A DNA stretch of 64,000 nt from Mangrovicella endophytica (GCF_002893625.1 NZ_PKMZ01000004.1:1-64000); one strand, 5' to 3'. Counted from the stretch's first letter, positions 28,615 through 36,968 are shown. The notes: generated from the letters alone by a model not told the origin. Translations and numbers: made by a program.

Positions 28615-29415
28615 TCAAGCCTGTGCCAGCATCGCCCGTGCACCTCTGATCTCCCTCAGCCTCAGATGATGCTTTGCCGTGAAGAACGCGTCGGCGTCCA
28701 TGCCGGGCTCCCGCAGCAGCCATTCCAGATAGTCGTTCGGCACCTGCGCCAGCGGCACGCCCTTGTGCCGGCCGAAGCGGAAGCGGGCGAGCAGCGCCGG
28801 CTCGTTCGACACGCGCTCGGCGCGCTGGAGGAAATCGTCGAGATCGACGCAGCGCGGCATCAGCACGGCCGCGATGGCGCGCATCAGCACCGCGGTGCAG
28901 AGCGCGTCATAGAGCGCGCGGTGGGAATGAAGGTCGGCCATCATCGGCCTGACGTCGGTGAGATCGAGCGGCACATATTTCACCAGCGACTGCAGCCCGT
29001 GCGCCTGCACCGCCGGAAACGCGCGCAGCGCCAGCTTGTGGGTGCAGAACCAGCGCCCGGTCAGGCGCAGCCGCGGCCGGTCGAAGGCGGCGCGCTGGGC
29101 ACCGTAGAGCGGAGCGCCCGCAAAGCGCGTGACAGCCTCGCGGAACGGCGGTGCGCCCGCCAGCATCTCGTCGCTGATGTGATGGACGCGGCGCGCATGC
29201 GGATTGATCGGCACGCCCGCCGGATCGCAGAGCGTCTGCATCGGATTGCCGATCTGCCCGGAGACGAGGTCGAGATCGACTGAGCCGATCTCGATCACGG
29301 CATCCTCCTCAAGCCGCTGGCCGGCCGTTTCCGTATCGATCAGCCGGATAACGGTCGGCGGCGCCTCGGCAAAGAGCGAGAGCGTCGCCGGTCTGGCGGG
29401 GAAGTGGTCGGACAT
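28615..29415 (-). CDS. ExoX-like 3'-5' exonuclease (DnaQ fold) with C-terminal DUF3820-like domain
   Basis: A 266-residue protein. The first 190 residues form a DEDDh exonuclease domain: IRLIDTETAG (first Asp and Glu), HHISDEML, a middle Asp near AFDRPRL, and HSHRALYDALCTAVLM with the general-base His and last Asp. A C-terminal domain (about 215-255) contains RFRFGRHKGVPLAQVPNDYLEWLL, the pattern found at the end of exodeoxyribonuclease X and in DUF3820 proteins. It is expected to trim 3' ends of DNA in repair or recombination. Confidence 0.85.
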   Translation of the reverse strand: MSDHFPARPATLSLFAEAPPTVIRLIDTETAGQRLEEDAVIEIGSVDLDLVSGQIGNPMQTLCDPAGVPINPHARRVHHISDEMLAGAPPFREAVTRFAGAPLYGAQRAAFDRPRLRLTGRWFCTHKLALRAFPAVQAHGLQSLVKYVPLDLTDVRPMMADLHSHRALYDALCTAVLMRAIAAVLMPRCVDLDDFLQRAERVSNEPALLARFRFGRHKGVPLAQVPNDYLEWLLREPGMDADAFFTAKHHLRLREIRGARAMLAQA

Positions 29416-29459
29416 CGCCAGAAGATCGGCCTTACCGGCTCTCGCCGCAAGCAGTGGCG

Positions 29460-30506
29460 TCAGCGATCGACGACGATCACCTCGAAGAAGGTCGGGTCCT
29501 GCGGCGACATGCCCCGCTCGTCGATCGAGACGAGCGCCAGCTGGTCGTCGACCAGCCCGGCAAGGCCCACCTTGTTGCCGAAATTGGCATTCTCCTCGTT
29601 GTCGGGATGCTTGCCGTCATAGTCGCGCTCGGTCTGCTCGGCGAGGTAGGAGCGGCCGGCGTAAGCGGAGAGGTCGCCGGCCAGCGGCAGAAACTGAGCC
29701 GTCAGGCCATCGCCTGTCAGCTTGGTGACTCGAACTTCGGTTTCGTCCTTGTCGATCTTGCAGCGGTGCGAGCCGACCTTCTGGGATGGCTTGTCGAGGA
29801 AGCCGAACCAGTAGACCGTGCAGGCGCGCGTGCCAGCGGCGACGGCTCCGGCCGGCTTCAGCGCTCCCTCGCCGCCTGTCTCGCCGGCCGTGGCGCGAGC
29901 GAGCCGTTCCGCGGCCATGCGAGCGAAGGCGATGCCGCTCGTCTCGTCGCCGCCGCGGGTTTCCGCCAGCGTCTGCAGGACCTGGTCGGGCAAGGCCGCG
30001 ATCTGCCGGCGGTCGGCATCGACGAGGACGGCAAGGTTGGTGCGGCAGGCGTCGTCGCAATCGCCCTTGAAGGGATAGTCCGCCGGCGCGTCCGCGGCAG
30101 CCGGCAGCGGGCGTGCAGAGGGCGCCTCGACGGCGGCGGAGGGCAGCGGCCTTGCCGAGGGTGCGGGCGCCGCGGCCGTCGCGGCATCTGGCGATGGCAG
30201 GTCGAGAATGCCGCCGACCTCGGCTTCTTTCGTTTTCTTGTCGTAGACGCAGATCACCGAGGCACGGCGGGAGCTGCCCTTCGCCGCCCCGGTGACGAGC
30301 GCCAGGCCATAGCTCTCGGACCCGAAGGGATCAACGGTCGCGGCGGCATCGTCGAGGAGGCCGACCGTCGCCTTGGTGCAGGCCGCATCCACGGCCGTCC
30401 GGAATTCCACCCAGGCTTCGTCGCTTGCTGCGTGCGCCGGGACCGACAGGACGAGAGTTGCGAGAACCGACGACGCGGCTGCGAGAGAAAGGAGATGTCG
30501 AATCAT
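29460..30506 (-). CDS. Secreted hypothetical protein with Pro/Ala linker repeat
   Basis: A 348-residue protein. ATG 30506 follows an AAAGGAGA box and gives the signal peptide MIRHLLSLAAASSVLATLVL...AHA. An N-terminal domain (residues 25-115; two Cys) is joined by a linker with the repeated unit PSARPLP (two copies) to a middle helical domain starting CDDACRTN. The C-terminal beta-rich domain (from about 225) has CTVYWFGFLDKPSQ and a lysine-rich HRCKIDKDETEVRV. It ends in FFEVIVVDR. I recognise no family. It is probably periplasmic. Confidence 0.65.
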   Translation of the reverse strand: MIRHLLSLAAASSVLATLVLSVPAHAASDEAWVEFRTAVDAACTKATVGLLDDAAATVDPFGSESYGLALVTGAAKGSSRRASVICVYDKKTKEAEVGGILDLPSPDAATAAAPAPSARPLPSAAVEAPSARPLPAAADAPADYPFKGDCDDACRTNLAVLVDADRRQIAALPDQVLQTLAETRGGDETSGIAFARMAAERLARATAGETGGEGALKPAGAVAAGTRACTVYWFGFLDKPSQKVGSHRCKIDKDETEVRVTKLTGDGLTAQFLPLAGDLSAYAGRSYLAEQTERDYDGKHPDNEENANFGNKVGLAGLVDDQLALVSIDERGMSPQDPTFFEVIVVDR

Positions 30507-30617
30507 CCCGGCAGGGTTTGCGTCCGAACCCGGCAAAGTAAAGGCTTGAGCGCGGGAGATCCCGTAGCTAGGCCTTTGACCGTCGCCCGTCGTCGTCGAT
30601 CACAGGGATGCCGAAGC

Positions 30618-31580
30618 ATGGCCTTGCCGCCTCTCCTGAAAGACCGGCTCCGGCTGCCGATGATCGCCGCGCCGCTCTTCATCATCTCGCATCCGCCGCT
30701 CGTCCTCGCCCAGTGCAAGGCCGGCGTCGTCGGCGCCTTTCCGGCGCTGAATGCGCGCCCGGCCGAGCAGTTGGACGATTGGCTTGCGGAAATCACCGAA
30801 AGCCTGGCGGCGCATGATGCGGCGCAGCCGCAGCGTCCGGCAGCGCCGTTTGCGGTGAACCAGATCGTCCACCGCTCCAACAGCCGGCTCGACGCCGATC
30901 TGGCGGTCTGCGTGAAGTATGAGGTGCCAATCGTCATCACCTCGCTCGGCGCGGTGCCGGAGGTCAACGACGCGGTGCACGCCTATGGCGGCATCGTTCT
31001 CCATGACGTCATCAACGACCGCTTCGCGCGCAAGGCGGTGGAGAAGGGTGCCGACGGTCTGATCGCGGTGGCGGCGGGCGCCGGCGGCCATGCCGGCACA
31101 TGGTCACCCTTTGCGCTGGTTGGGGAGATCCGCGCCTGGTTCGGCGGACCGCTGTTCCTGTCGGGCGCGATCGCGACGGGAGGCGCCATCCTGGCGGCCG
31201 AGGCGATGGGCGCCGACGGCGCCTATGTCGGCTCGCCCTTCATCGCCACCGAGGAAGCGCGGGCGGCGCCTGCTTACAAGGAGGCGATCGTGTCTGGGAG
31301 CGCCGCCGACATCGTTTATACCAACCGGTTCACCGGCATTCCCGGTAATTACCTCGCGGGATCGGTCCGCGCGGCAGGGCTCGACCCCGACCATCTTGCC
31401 GCCGTCGACGCCAAGCCGATGGACTTCGGCGCGGGCGGGGCGGACGCCGCCAAGGCGTGGAAGGACATCTGGGGCGCCGGTCAGGGGATCGGCGCGGTCA
31501 GCGAGGTTGGCCCGGCGGCTGCGCTGATCGATCGCCTCGCAGCCGAGTACGAGGCAGCGCGGCAGCGTCTTTGCGGCTGA
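30618..31580 (+). CDS. Nitronate monooxygenase (2-nitropropane dioxygenase family)
   Basis: A 320-residue FMN-dependent TIM-barrel enzyme starting at ATG 30618. Family features are LPMIAAPLFIISHPPL at the N-terminus, GVVGAFPALNARP, AVNQIVHRSN, VITSLGAVPEV, LHDVINDRFARKA, the FMN-phosphate loop AAGAGGHAGTWSPFALVGEI, LSGAIATGG and MGADGAYVGSPFIAT. Members oxidise propionate 3-nitronate or other nitronates, which detoxifies them. Length is typical. A strong hairpin follows the stop by 7 bp. Confidence 0.93.
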   Translation: MALPPLLKDRLRLPMIAAPLFIISHPPLVLAQCKAGVVGAFPALNARPAEQLDDWLAEITESLAAHDAAQPQRPAAPFAVNQIVHRSNSRLDADLAVCVKYEVPIVITSLGAVPEVNDAVHAYGGIVLHDVINDRFARKAVEKGADGLIAVAAGAGGHAGTWSPFALVGEIRAWFGGPLFLSGAIATGGAILAAEAMGADGAYVGSPFIATEEARAAPAYKEAIVSGSAADIVYTNRFTGIPGNYLAGSVRAAGLDPDHLAAVDAKPMDFGAGGADAAKAWKDIWGAGQGIGAVSEVGPAAALIDRLAAEYEAARQRLCG

Positions 31581-31587
31581 AGCCAGG

Positions 31588-31630
31588 GGTGCAGGCAAGG
31601 GCCAGCATCGGCGTCGCGCTTGCCTGCACC
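31588..31630 (+). terminator. Perfect 12-bp hairpin after the nitronate monooxygenase gene
   Basis: GGTGCAGGCAAG (31588-31599) is exactly complementary to CTTGCCTGCACC (31619-31630), with a 19-base loop. It starts 7 bp after the upstream stop. No U tract follows, so it may be a 3'-end stabilising structure or a non-classical terminator insulating the tRNA gene. Confidence 0.55.
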
Positions 31631-31711
31631 GGATCACCACCGTCGGGTCCTCGCATCGGCCCCAGCCTTGCGCGAAGCAGGATGAACGCTGCCGCCAACC
31701 ACGATTGCCGC

Positions 31712-31740
31712 TTGAACCGAAACACGTTTACCAGTATCAG
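31712..31740 (+). promoter_or_regulatory. Sigma-70-type promoter of the tRNA-Thr gene
   Basis: A TTGAAC -35 box (31712-31717) and a TATCAG -10 box (31735-31740) are separated by exactly 17 bp. Transcription would start near 31747, about 30 bp ahead of the tRNA. Local base composition is lower in G+C than the surroundings. Confidence 0.55.
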
Positions 31741-31778
31741 AGCGCCGTCCGCGGGTGCCAGACATCCGAACGGATCAG

Positions 31779-31854
31779 GCCGCTTTAGCTCAGTTGGTAG
31801 AGCACATCATTCGTAATGATGGGGTCGCGTGTTCGAGTCACGCAAGCGGCACCA
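31779..31854 (+). tRNA. tRNA-Thr, anticodon CGU
   Basis: A 76-nt tRNA with encoded CCA. The acceptor stem is GCCGCTT/AAGCGGC. The D arm contains AGCTCAGTTGGTAGAGC. The anticodon stem-loop is CATCA-TTCGTAA-TGATG with anticodon CGT (reads ACG, Thr). The T arm contains the GTTCGAGTC loop. Its 3' part, from the anticodon loop on, is repeated 7.1 kb downstream as the far attachment site of an integrated element, so the 3' half present here was probably supplied by the element. Confidence 0.95.
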
Positions 31855-31860
31855 CTTCCC
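31809..31860 (+). repeat. attL: 52-bp direct repeat in the 3' half of tRNA-Thr
   Basis: These 52 bases are identical to 38922-38973. The repeat begins at the anticodon loop and runs through the T arm, acceptor stem and CCA into 6 bp of flanking DNA (CTTCCC). The bases just outside differ between copies (C and A at the left edge, A and C at the right), so the repeat length is exact. This is the expected product of tyrosine-integrase insertion into a tRNA 3' end. Confidence 0.93.
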
Positions 31861-32055
31861 AGCCCTGTAAATAAGCATTCGCGAAATCGGGCCTGGAACA
31901 TTCGCGGAACGCCGTCGCAAATTTGCGGCGGACCATCCAAGTCTCACGCGACCGAGTTCGCTGTCTGTTTCAGGCGAGCGCTGCAGGCTTCGATCATCTC
32001 GGCAATGTGTGCCGCACGAGCGGCTCGCCGAGACGGAACCACTCACCCTCCAATG
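31861..32055. other. Left end of the remnant, decayed non-coding DNA
   Basis: 195 bp without a credible intact gene. On the minus strand a short stretch (about 31990-32045) reads EGEWFRLGEPLVRH. A 2-base CA-repeat expansion would explain why the frame then breaks instead of continuing IAEMIEACSARLKQ. That sequence could be the C-terminal end of a phage nuclease-like protein, but it is too short to assign. Confidence 0.3.
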
Positions 32056-32187
32056 CTAGCCGCGCGTGGATTGCGACGGCAAGGCGCCGCCGAGCCCGTC
32101 GAGCTCGGCGGCGCTTTTGCGCGCGTCTGCCAGGTCCGCCAGCGCCGCGGCGATCATCGCCTCGAAACGCTCGGCATGGGCGCGCAT
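32056..32187 (-). CDS. Possible 43-residue ORF or gene fragment in the remnant
   Basis: A short helical, Ala-rich reading frame (MRAHAERFEAMIAAALADLADARKS...) directly downstream of the MazG-like pseudogene on the same strand. The frame stays similar in character for about 18 codons upstream of the ATG (AATAGAELVTPAFAASI), so it may be a gene that lost its start. No ribosome-binding site is evident and no family is recognised. Confidence 0.25.
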   Translation of the reverse strand: MRAHAERFEAMIAAALADLADARKSAAELDGLGGALPSQSTRG

Positions 32188-32210
32188 GATGGAAGCTGCG
32201 AAGGCCGGGG

Positions 32211-32594
32211 TTACGAGCTCGGCTCCTGCCGTAGCGGCGAATGCTTCGGCTTCCCCGCCTGCTTGGCACAAATCCTCAGCATGACGTCCGGCTGCATGAT
32301 CCGGGCCAGCTCCTTCTTCGCCTCTTTCTCCATGTCGATCTGGAAGGCATGGCAAAGGGCGGCCAGCGTCACTTTGGTGCCGCCGACCTCCTGGCCGCGC
32401 TCGCCAGTCGGACGATCGAACACGTAGTCGACGAGCTGGTGTGCCTCGCTCCTGGTGCAGCCGCATGCCTGCACAAGCTCTAGCGCCTCCTCCAGGAAAC
32501 GATGGTTGCGCTTGGTGCCGTTTATGGCGATGTCGATGCCGAAGCACTCGACCAGCTAATGAGCGACCTTCTGCTGAAAGGGCCGCTTCGTCAT
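32211..32594 (-). pseudogene. MazG-like nucleotide pyrophosphohydrolase, inactivated by an amber codon
   Basis: Read from ATG 32594 the frame gives MTKRPFQQKVAH, then TAG (bases 32556-32558), then LVECFGIDIAINGTKRNHRF and LEEALELVQACGCTRSEAH, running in the same frame to KPKHSPLRQEPSS and a stop at 32211. The part after the stop has the phage MazG-like layout: an acidic LEEALEL helix, DYVFDRPTGERGQEVGG and MVTLAALC-like KVTLAALCHAF. Related phage proteins usually carry Trp before this position, so a TGG to TAG change is likely. The enzyme would hydrolyse nucleoside triphosphates to monophosphates. Its ATG overlaps the upstream stop (ATGA). Confidence 0.8.
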
Positions 32595-32848
32595 GCCCGG
32601 CCTCCGTAGCGTTCGGACAGCGAAGCCTGCTGTGCCGCGATGAGGACGGCCGCGCGATTGACGCGACCGGTGCGGTTGTCGTTCGCGCCGGCGTCGACGA
32701 CGCGGCCCGAGACCTTGAGCCAGGCACCGCCAGGCAGTGGCGGCGGCAAGCCGTCGTCGAGATGCAGCTTGCGCCAGCGCCGCTTGAGCTGGTGCACCTG
32801 CAGGCCGAGGGCGCCGGCGACTTCGGCCGTGGCGTCGGTGAGCGTCAT
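32591..32848 (-). CDS. Phage HTH-like protein of unknown function
   Basis: An 85-residue protein from ATG 32848, behind a GGGAGG box with good spacing. The first 40 residues (TDATAEVAGALGLQVHQLKRRWRKLHLDDG) look like a helix-turn-helix of the kind found in short phage and prophage proteins. They are followed by PPPLPGGAWLKVSGRVVDAG and a C-terminal helix with AALIAAQQASL-like residues. The stop overlaps the next start (ATGA). It appears intact although both neighbours are broken. A DNA-binding or terminase-small-subunit-like role is a guess. Confidence 0.6.
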   Translation of the reverse strand: MTLTDATAEVAGALGLQVHQLKRRWRKLHLDDGLPPPLPGGAWLKVSGRVVDAGANDNRTGRVNRAAVLIAAQQASLSERYGGRA

Positions 32849-33092
32849 GCGAGCCTCCCACCGTGCCGTGGACCGACGAGGTCGCTTGGAAGACGTTGGG
32901 ATCGGCTTCGCCGGCGTCGAAGAGCGCGTTCTCAATCCCTTGGTAGAGACCGGCGTAGCCGCTCGGGCCGATGTTGCGCCTAACGAGGACCAGCATGGCG
33001 GCGATCTGCGTGCCGAAGGCAAGGCCGATGCCACGACCACTCAGCTCGGTCACCAGCGCCAGTGCTTCGGCATCGCACTCCAGCCAGGTCTT
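32845..33092 (-). pseudogene. 5'-truncated early phage gene at the deletion junction
   Basis: A minus-strand frame begins abruptly at about 33092 with KTWLECDAEALALVTELSG, then GRGIGLAFGTQIAAMLVLVRR and a GLYQGIENALFDAGEAD helix. It has protein-like composition, yet the frame upstream of 33092 is merely antisense to the tail spike. Near its 3' end the natural frame appears lost: another frame ends GPRHGGRLA with a TGA that overlaps the next gene's ATG, as expected for phage operons. The gene therefore lacks its start and probably carries a frameshift. Family not recognised. Confidence 0.5.
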
Positions 33093-33095
33093 TGC

Positions 33096-34807
33096 TACGT
33101 TCTCAGCCGCGGTATCAACTTCACCGGGTTTCAGACCCGCGGCCTCGTGTTCAACGGGAACGGAGCGGATCTGTTCGGGCGGTACACCGGCGGCGCGCCA
33201 GTGCTCGATCTGATGGGCTGCGCTGGCTGGCGCCTCCGCGATTTCCGCGTCTGGTCGGACTTTTATCAGCAACCTAATTTCGCCATCGCGTATGGTCGCG
33301 GTCGCGTGGGTGAGACTTGGGAGAGCATGCTTTTCGATGGCGTAATCGCCAACGGATGGTTCTCAAAGTCTGCCGTGTTGAACTGTAACAGCGAACTTGG
33401 ACTATGGACCGGCGCGTGGAAGATCGACAACTACCGCCCTGCACCAGCCTATACGCTCGATTCCGGGATACCTACGACATCGGTCAGTACACTCACATGG
33501 CGCAAGGGTACTCGGCTGGGCAGTCGCTCTCGTGCATTCAGCATACCTTTATCGGTGGCACGATGCGGTCGATCCAGACCAGTCCTTTCGGCGCGCTGCG
33601 CATCGAGAGTGATCGCGGGGCGTCCGATGCAAACCATGTTGGGTCCGAAGTTTCGAAGGTTCGTCTCTTCAATACTTACCTGACGAACACTGGCACGGAT
33701 ACGGTCGAGCAGCACCCCGGCATCTACGTTCGGGGCCGCGTCAAGAGCCTGCACTTCGACGGTCAGTCGGGGCTTCCGCAGACCAACAGTACCATCCAAT
33801 TGTCCCATCAAGTCTTCATCAATCTTCAAGACAATCAGCCAATCACAATCCCGCCGGACTGGCACATCAACATTCATCTCAACGATGCCGAAGTGGCCGT
33901 CCTTGGGCGCGGCGACAGCACGAACATACTGGAGATGCCCAATCTGACAGTCGACGTTGCTGCAAGCCGCGGCCAATACCCGGCGGGGACCGTCGCGAAG
34001 CTGTTCGACAGCCGCTTCAATAGCAGCAACACGCGCGTTTCTGGTCGAGTCGGTACGGGGAAAGTTCCCAGCGGGTTCCTTGATCTGACGCGCGTGCAGA
34101 TGAATGGGGAAGTATATACGCAGACTCCGTTCAATCAAGTACTTGTCGGCGATAGCATTAGTGTGCTTATTCATACATCAGGAGCTAATGGTGAAAGCTA
34201 CTACAAGCAAATCCTTCAGGCAGTAGGCAACAACGGCGTCGTCATCCCTGCGGCTGATGTGATACGCCTTGGCGCCGCCGTAACTTCGATCAGCTTCAGC
34301 ATCGGCCTAACACGATACAAGCGTTTCGAGGTTGTAAATACGAGCGCCAATTTGGTCAAAGTGACAGGTGTAAAGGGAGGCACCCGCTTCATCGGCCCTA
34401 GCGGCGGCCTAATCGTCAACCAACAAGGCTCTGACTACTACGCCGATACGCCCTGCCACGCCGCCCTCTACACGCCTCCCTTCTCCGCCGGGACCAACAT
34501 ATCGGCACCGCCTGCGGGTATCGGTTCTGGCGCGACCTACAAGCTGAACAGCGATGAGGTAGAGGTCACGGGACGCGTGAGCGTCACGACTATCGCTGCT
34601 GGGCCATCGTCATTCAGCATCTCGTTGCCAGTCCCCTCCGATCTCACCGATCTGAGCGACCTAAGCGGCAGCGCGATGGCGAACGTCGCGAGCGCGTCTG
34701 CGCAGATTGTGGCTGACATCGAAAACAATACTGCACTCGTCAACTTCACCGCTGCGGGCGCGACGACATACGGCTCCGTCTATCGCTTCCGCTACAGGGC
34801 AAAGTGA
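33096..34807 (+). pseudogene. Phage tail spike/tail fibre protein, 5'-truncated and frameshifted
   Basis: Two forward frames together encode a tail-spike-like beta-helix. The first (from about 33096) reads YVLSRGINFTGFQTRGLVF and continues with GNGADLFGRYTGGAPVLDL and RLRDFRVWSDFYQ to NYRPAPAYTLDS. The second continues from about 33464 with RDTYDIGQYTHMAQGYSAGQ to the end at 34807. The switch needs one missing base between about 33440 and 33470. The N-terminal virion-attachment part is absent. The beta-helix middle and C-terminal domain (ending YGSVYRFRYRAK) are complete. Such proteins bind, and often cut, the host surface polysaccharide. Confidence 0.75.
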
Positions 34808-34880
34808 TTTAGGCGTTCGAGCAGTTGCGGACAGGACCGAACGTAGATAGACGACGAACAACTTGCGCTAGGGCAGGGTA

Positions 34881-36002
34881 ATGAAGTCCGATCACCTACT
34901 GCCGCTGACGTCGCTTCGGTTCTTCGCCGCCCTGCCAATCGTCATCCTGCACATCTATGGTCCGATCTTGCCTGGACCGATGCAGCAGCCCCTCTTCCTC
35001 GGTGTGAGCTTCTTCTTCGTGCTCTCCGGGTTCATTCTCATGCACGTCTACCGGGACGGCGTTGAACCGAAACGGTTCTATTTCGCGAGGTTCGCTCGTC
35101 TCTGGCCGGTGCATATTGTGACGCTGTGCTTAATGCTTGCGTTGATCCCGACCGGGGCAGGTTGGCGCCTGGACTTCATCGGACCGCTGATCGCCAACGT
35201 CCTGATGGTGCATAGCTGGTTTCCGCTGCTCGGCTTCCCGTCTTCCTTCAACTCGCCGTCGTGGAGCATATCCGCGGAGGCGTTCTTCTACCTGCTGTTT
35301 CCCATCCTGCTCAGTCGGCACTGGCGGGTCTGCCTGATCGCAATGGCAGTGATCACAGCCTGGGCTCTGCTGGTGCTGGAGATCGACGGGCAACCGATGA
35401 CGCATGGCGAGATGTGGCAGTTCTCCCGCATCTCGCTGCTACTCAACCACCCGTTGATGCATATGCTGGAGTTCGGGGTCGGCACGTGGGCAGGCCGTTT
35501 ATTCATCGAACGCCCGCGCGCGTGGACCGTAGGACATGCAACTTTGCTTGAAGCGGCATCGCTTCTCGCACTCGCCGCCTATATCGCTGCCAAACCAGAG
35601 TGGTATGTCGTCGTTGACCTCGGCTTGAAGAACGTCGGCGTGTGGATGGAGCATTCGAGCAAGATGCTGCTGTTCGCCGTCATCGTCTTCATCTTCGCGC
35701 ACCAGCGGGGCGCGATCAGCCGCCTCCTCTCGTGGCATCCGCTGGTCATCCTCGGTGAGATCAGTTTCGCCACCTATATGCTGCACAAGGTGGTGATCCT
35801 CTTCGCAGCCCGTCACGGCTGGGTAGCTGCAATAGGCACCACGCCAACTGTCATCGCCATCTTTGTAATCACTTATGCCGCCTCTTGGGCACTCTGGAAG
35901 GGCGTCGAGAAACCTGCACGGCTTTGGCTACTTGGACTTTGGAGCAGACCGCGCAGCCTCGCCGGGGATCTAAAGATGGATGTGCCGGTCGGAGCTCCCT
36001 GA
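34881..36002 (+). CDS. Acyltransferase-3 family membrane O-acyltransferase (prophage cargo)
   Basis: A 373-residue integral membrane protein with about ten helices, intact. It shows the acyltransferase-3 landmarks: an N-terminal LTSLRFFAALPIVILHIYG with the catalytic-type His, FLGVSFFFVLSGFI, the Arg-rich FYFARFARLWPVHI and FNSPSWSISAEAFFYLLFPI. It ends in a transmembrane bundle without an extra SGNH domain. Phage-borne members (Oac type) acetylate O-antigen or other glycans and so change the receptor for competing phages. It follows the tail spike gene by 73 bp on the same strand. Confidence 0.9.
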   Translation: MKSDHLLPLTSLRFFAALPIVILHIYGPILPGPMQQPLFLGVSFFFVLSGFILMHVYRDGVEPKRFYFARFARLWPVHIVTLCLMLALIPTGAGWRLDFIGPLIANVLMVHSWFPLLGFPSSFNSPSWSISAEAFFYLLFPILLSRHWRVCLIAMAVITAWALLVLEIDGQPMTHGEMWQFSRISLLLNHPLMHMLEFGVGTWAGRLFIERPRAWTVGHATLLEAASLLALAAYIAAKPEWYVVVDLGLKNVGVWMEHSSKMLLFAVIVFIFAHQRGAISRLLSWHPLVILGEISFATYMLHKVVILFAARHGWVAAIGTTPTVIAIFVITYAASWALWKGVEKPARLWLLGLWSRPRSLAGDLKMDVPVGAP

Positions 36003-36122
36003 TCAGGGTTATCTATCTGTTCGGAACAGGGTCGCCTCATCGAAGACGATGAATTGGGCCCTCAGTAAGGATTGCTGCGACATTTCGGCAGCTTCTCAAT
36101 ATATATTCTCGCTCATAGCAAG

Positions 36123-36968
36123 ATGGGCATGAAACTTGTCATTCACATTGGCGTCCACAAGACCGGCACTTCGGCCCTTCAAGGCCTCCTTCATACCAAC
36201 CGCGAGCGCCTTCGGAGCCAAGGCGTTTGGTATGATCCGCCGGAAGGCGAGAAGAACCACTCGTCCCGCGTGTTCCATTTCCGTCCAGGGGAAACCTATT
36301 CTCCTGAGATATTCCGAGATCGTCTTAAGGCGATCTCGGACCAAGGATGCCCTCTCTATCTCATGAGCTCCGAGATGTTCGTGGAGGCCCCGTTTGACAT
36401 GGAGGCTTTCGCGCGAAGCATCCGGGGCTTCAAGACGGAAGTCATCGCCTATCTCTGCGCGTCGGACGATCTTCTCGTCTCTGCCTACAACCAGGTTGTC
36501 CGAGCAGGTACGCGTCTTGAGCCGTTGCAGGACAAGCGCCCTTACGATCCCACCTATCGCGCGTCCCTCACTCAATGGATAAGCGATCAGTGGAAGCTAA
36601 CCCTTGCGCCTTATGACCCGAAGCAGTGGCCAGGCCAGAATATCTTTCTCGATCTCCTGTCTATGTTGGGAGTCTCCGCTGATGGGATGGATACCGAAGG
36701 CAGGCAGGAGGATGCAAACCGAAGCTTGCCAGCGCCGCTGATCGAGGCCGTAAGAGTCGCGAACATGGTCGGCATAAAGGGCGAGCTGCGGGACGCGCTG
36801 ATGAAAGGCTTCCTAGATTTGAGCCGAAAACGCCCTGATCTCTTTGAGCATGGAAATCTGGCTTCGGATGATGAGCGCCGGAACTACCGAGGAATCTTCG
36901 CTCAACATGCCGACTTGTATCGACCCTTCTACAGGTATGGTTTCGACGAGGCGTTCTTACTTCCCTGA
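36123..36968 (+). CDS. Sulfotransferase-like protein (prophage cargo)
   Basis: A 281-residue intact protein starting at ATG 36123 (MGMKLVIHIGVHKTGTSALQ). The Gly/Lys/Thr-containing HIGVHKTGTSALQ loop matches the 5'-phosphosulfate-binding loop of PAPS-dependent sulfotransferases. A second conserved-like segment is YLMSSEMF, followed by a strand-helix unit VIAYLCASDDLLVSAYNQ corresponding to the 3'-phosphate-binding region (R and S are usual there; the Arg is not obvious). It probably modifies a cell-surface glycan together with the upstream acyltransferase. No good ribosome-binding site is seen; a TTG at 36072 is an alternative start. Confidence 0.72.
   Translation: MGMKLVIHIGVHKTGTSALQGLLHTNRERLRSQGVWYDPPEGEKNHSSRVFHFRPGETYSPEIFRDRLKAISDQGCPLYLMSSEMFVEAPFDMEAFARSIRGFKTEVIAYLCASDDLLVSAYNQVVRAGTRLEPLQDKRPYDPTYRASLTQWISDQWKLTLAPYDPKQWPGQNIFLDLLSMLGVSADGMDTEGRQEDANRSLPAPLIEAVRVANMVGIKGELRDALMKGFLDLSRKRPDLFEHGNLASDDERRNYRGIFAQHADLYRPFYRYGFDEAFLLP

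Noticed and set aside
31807-32046. 79-codon minus-strand ORF across the tRNA-Thr gene with a GGAGG box
   Set aside because: It is antisense to the tRNA and ends in the SNTRPHHYE-type peptide that is a well-known artefact of translating tRNA genes backwards.
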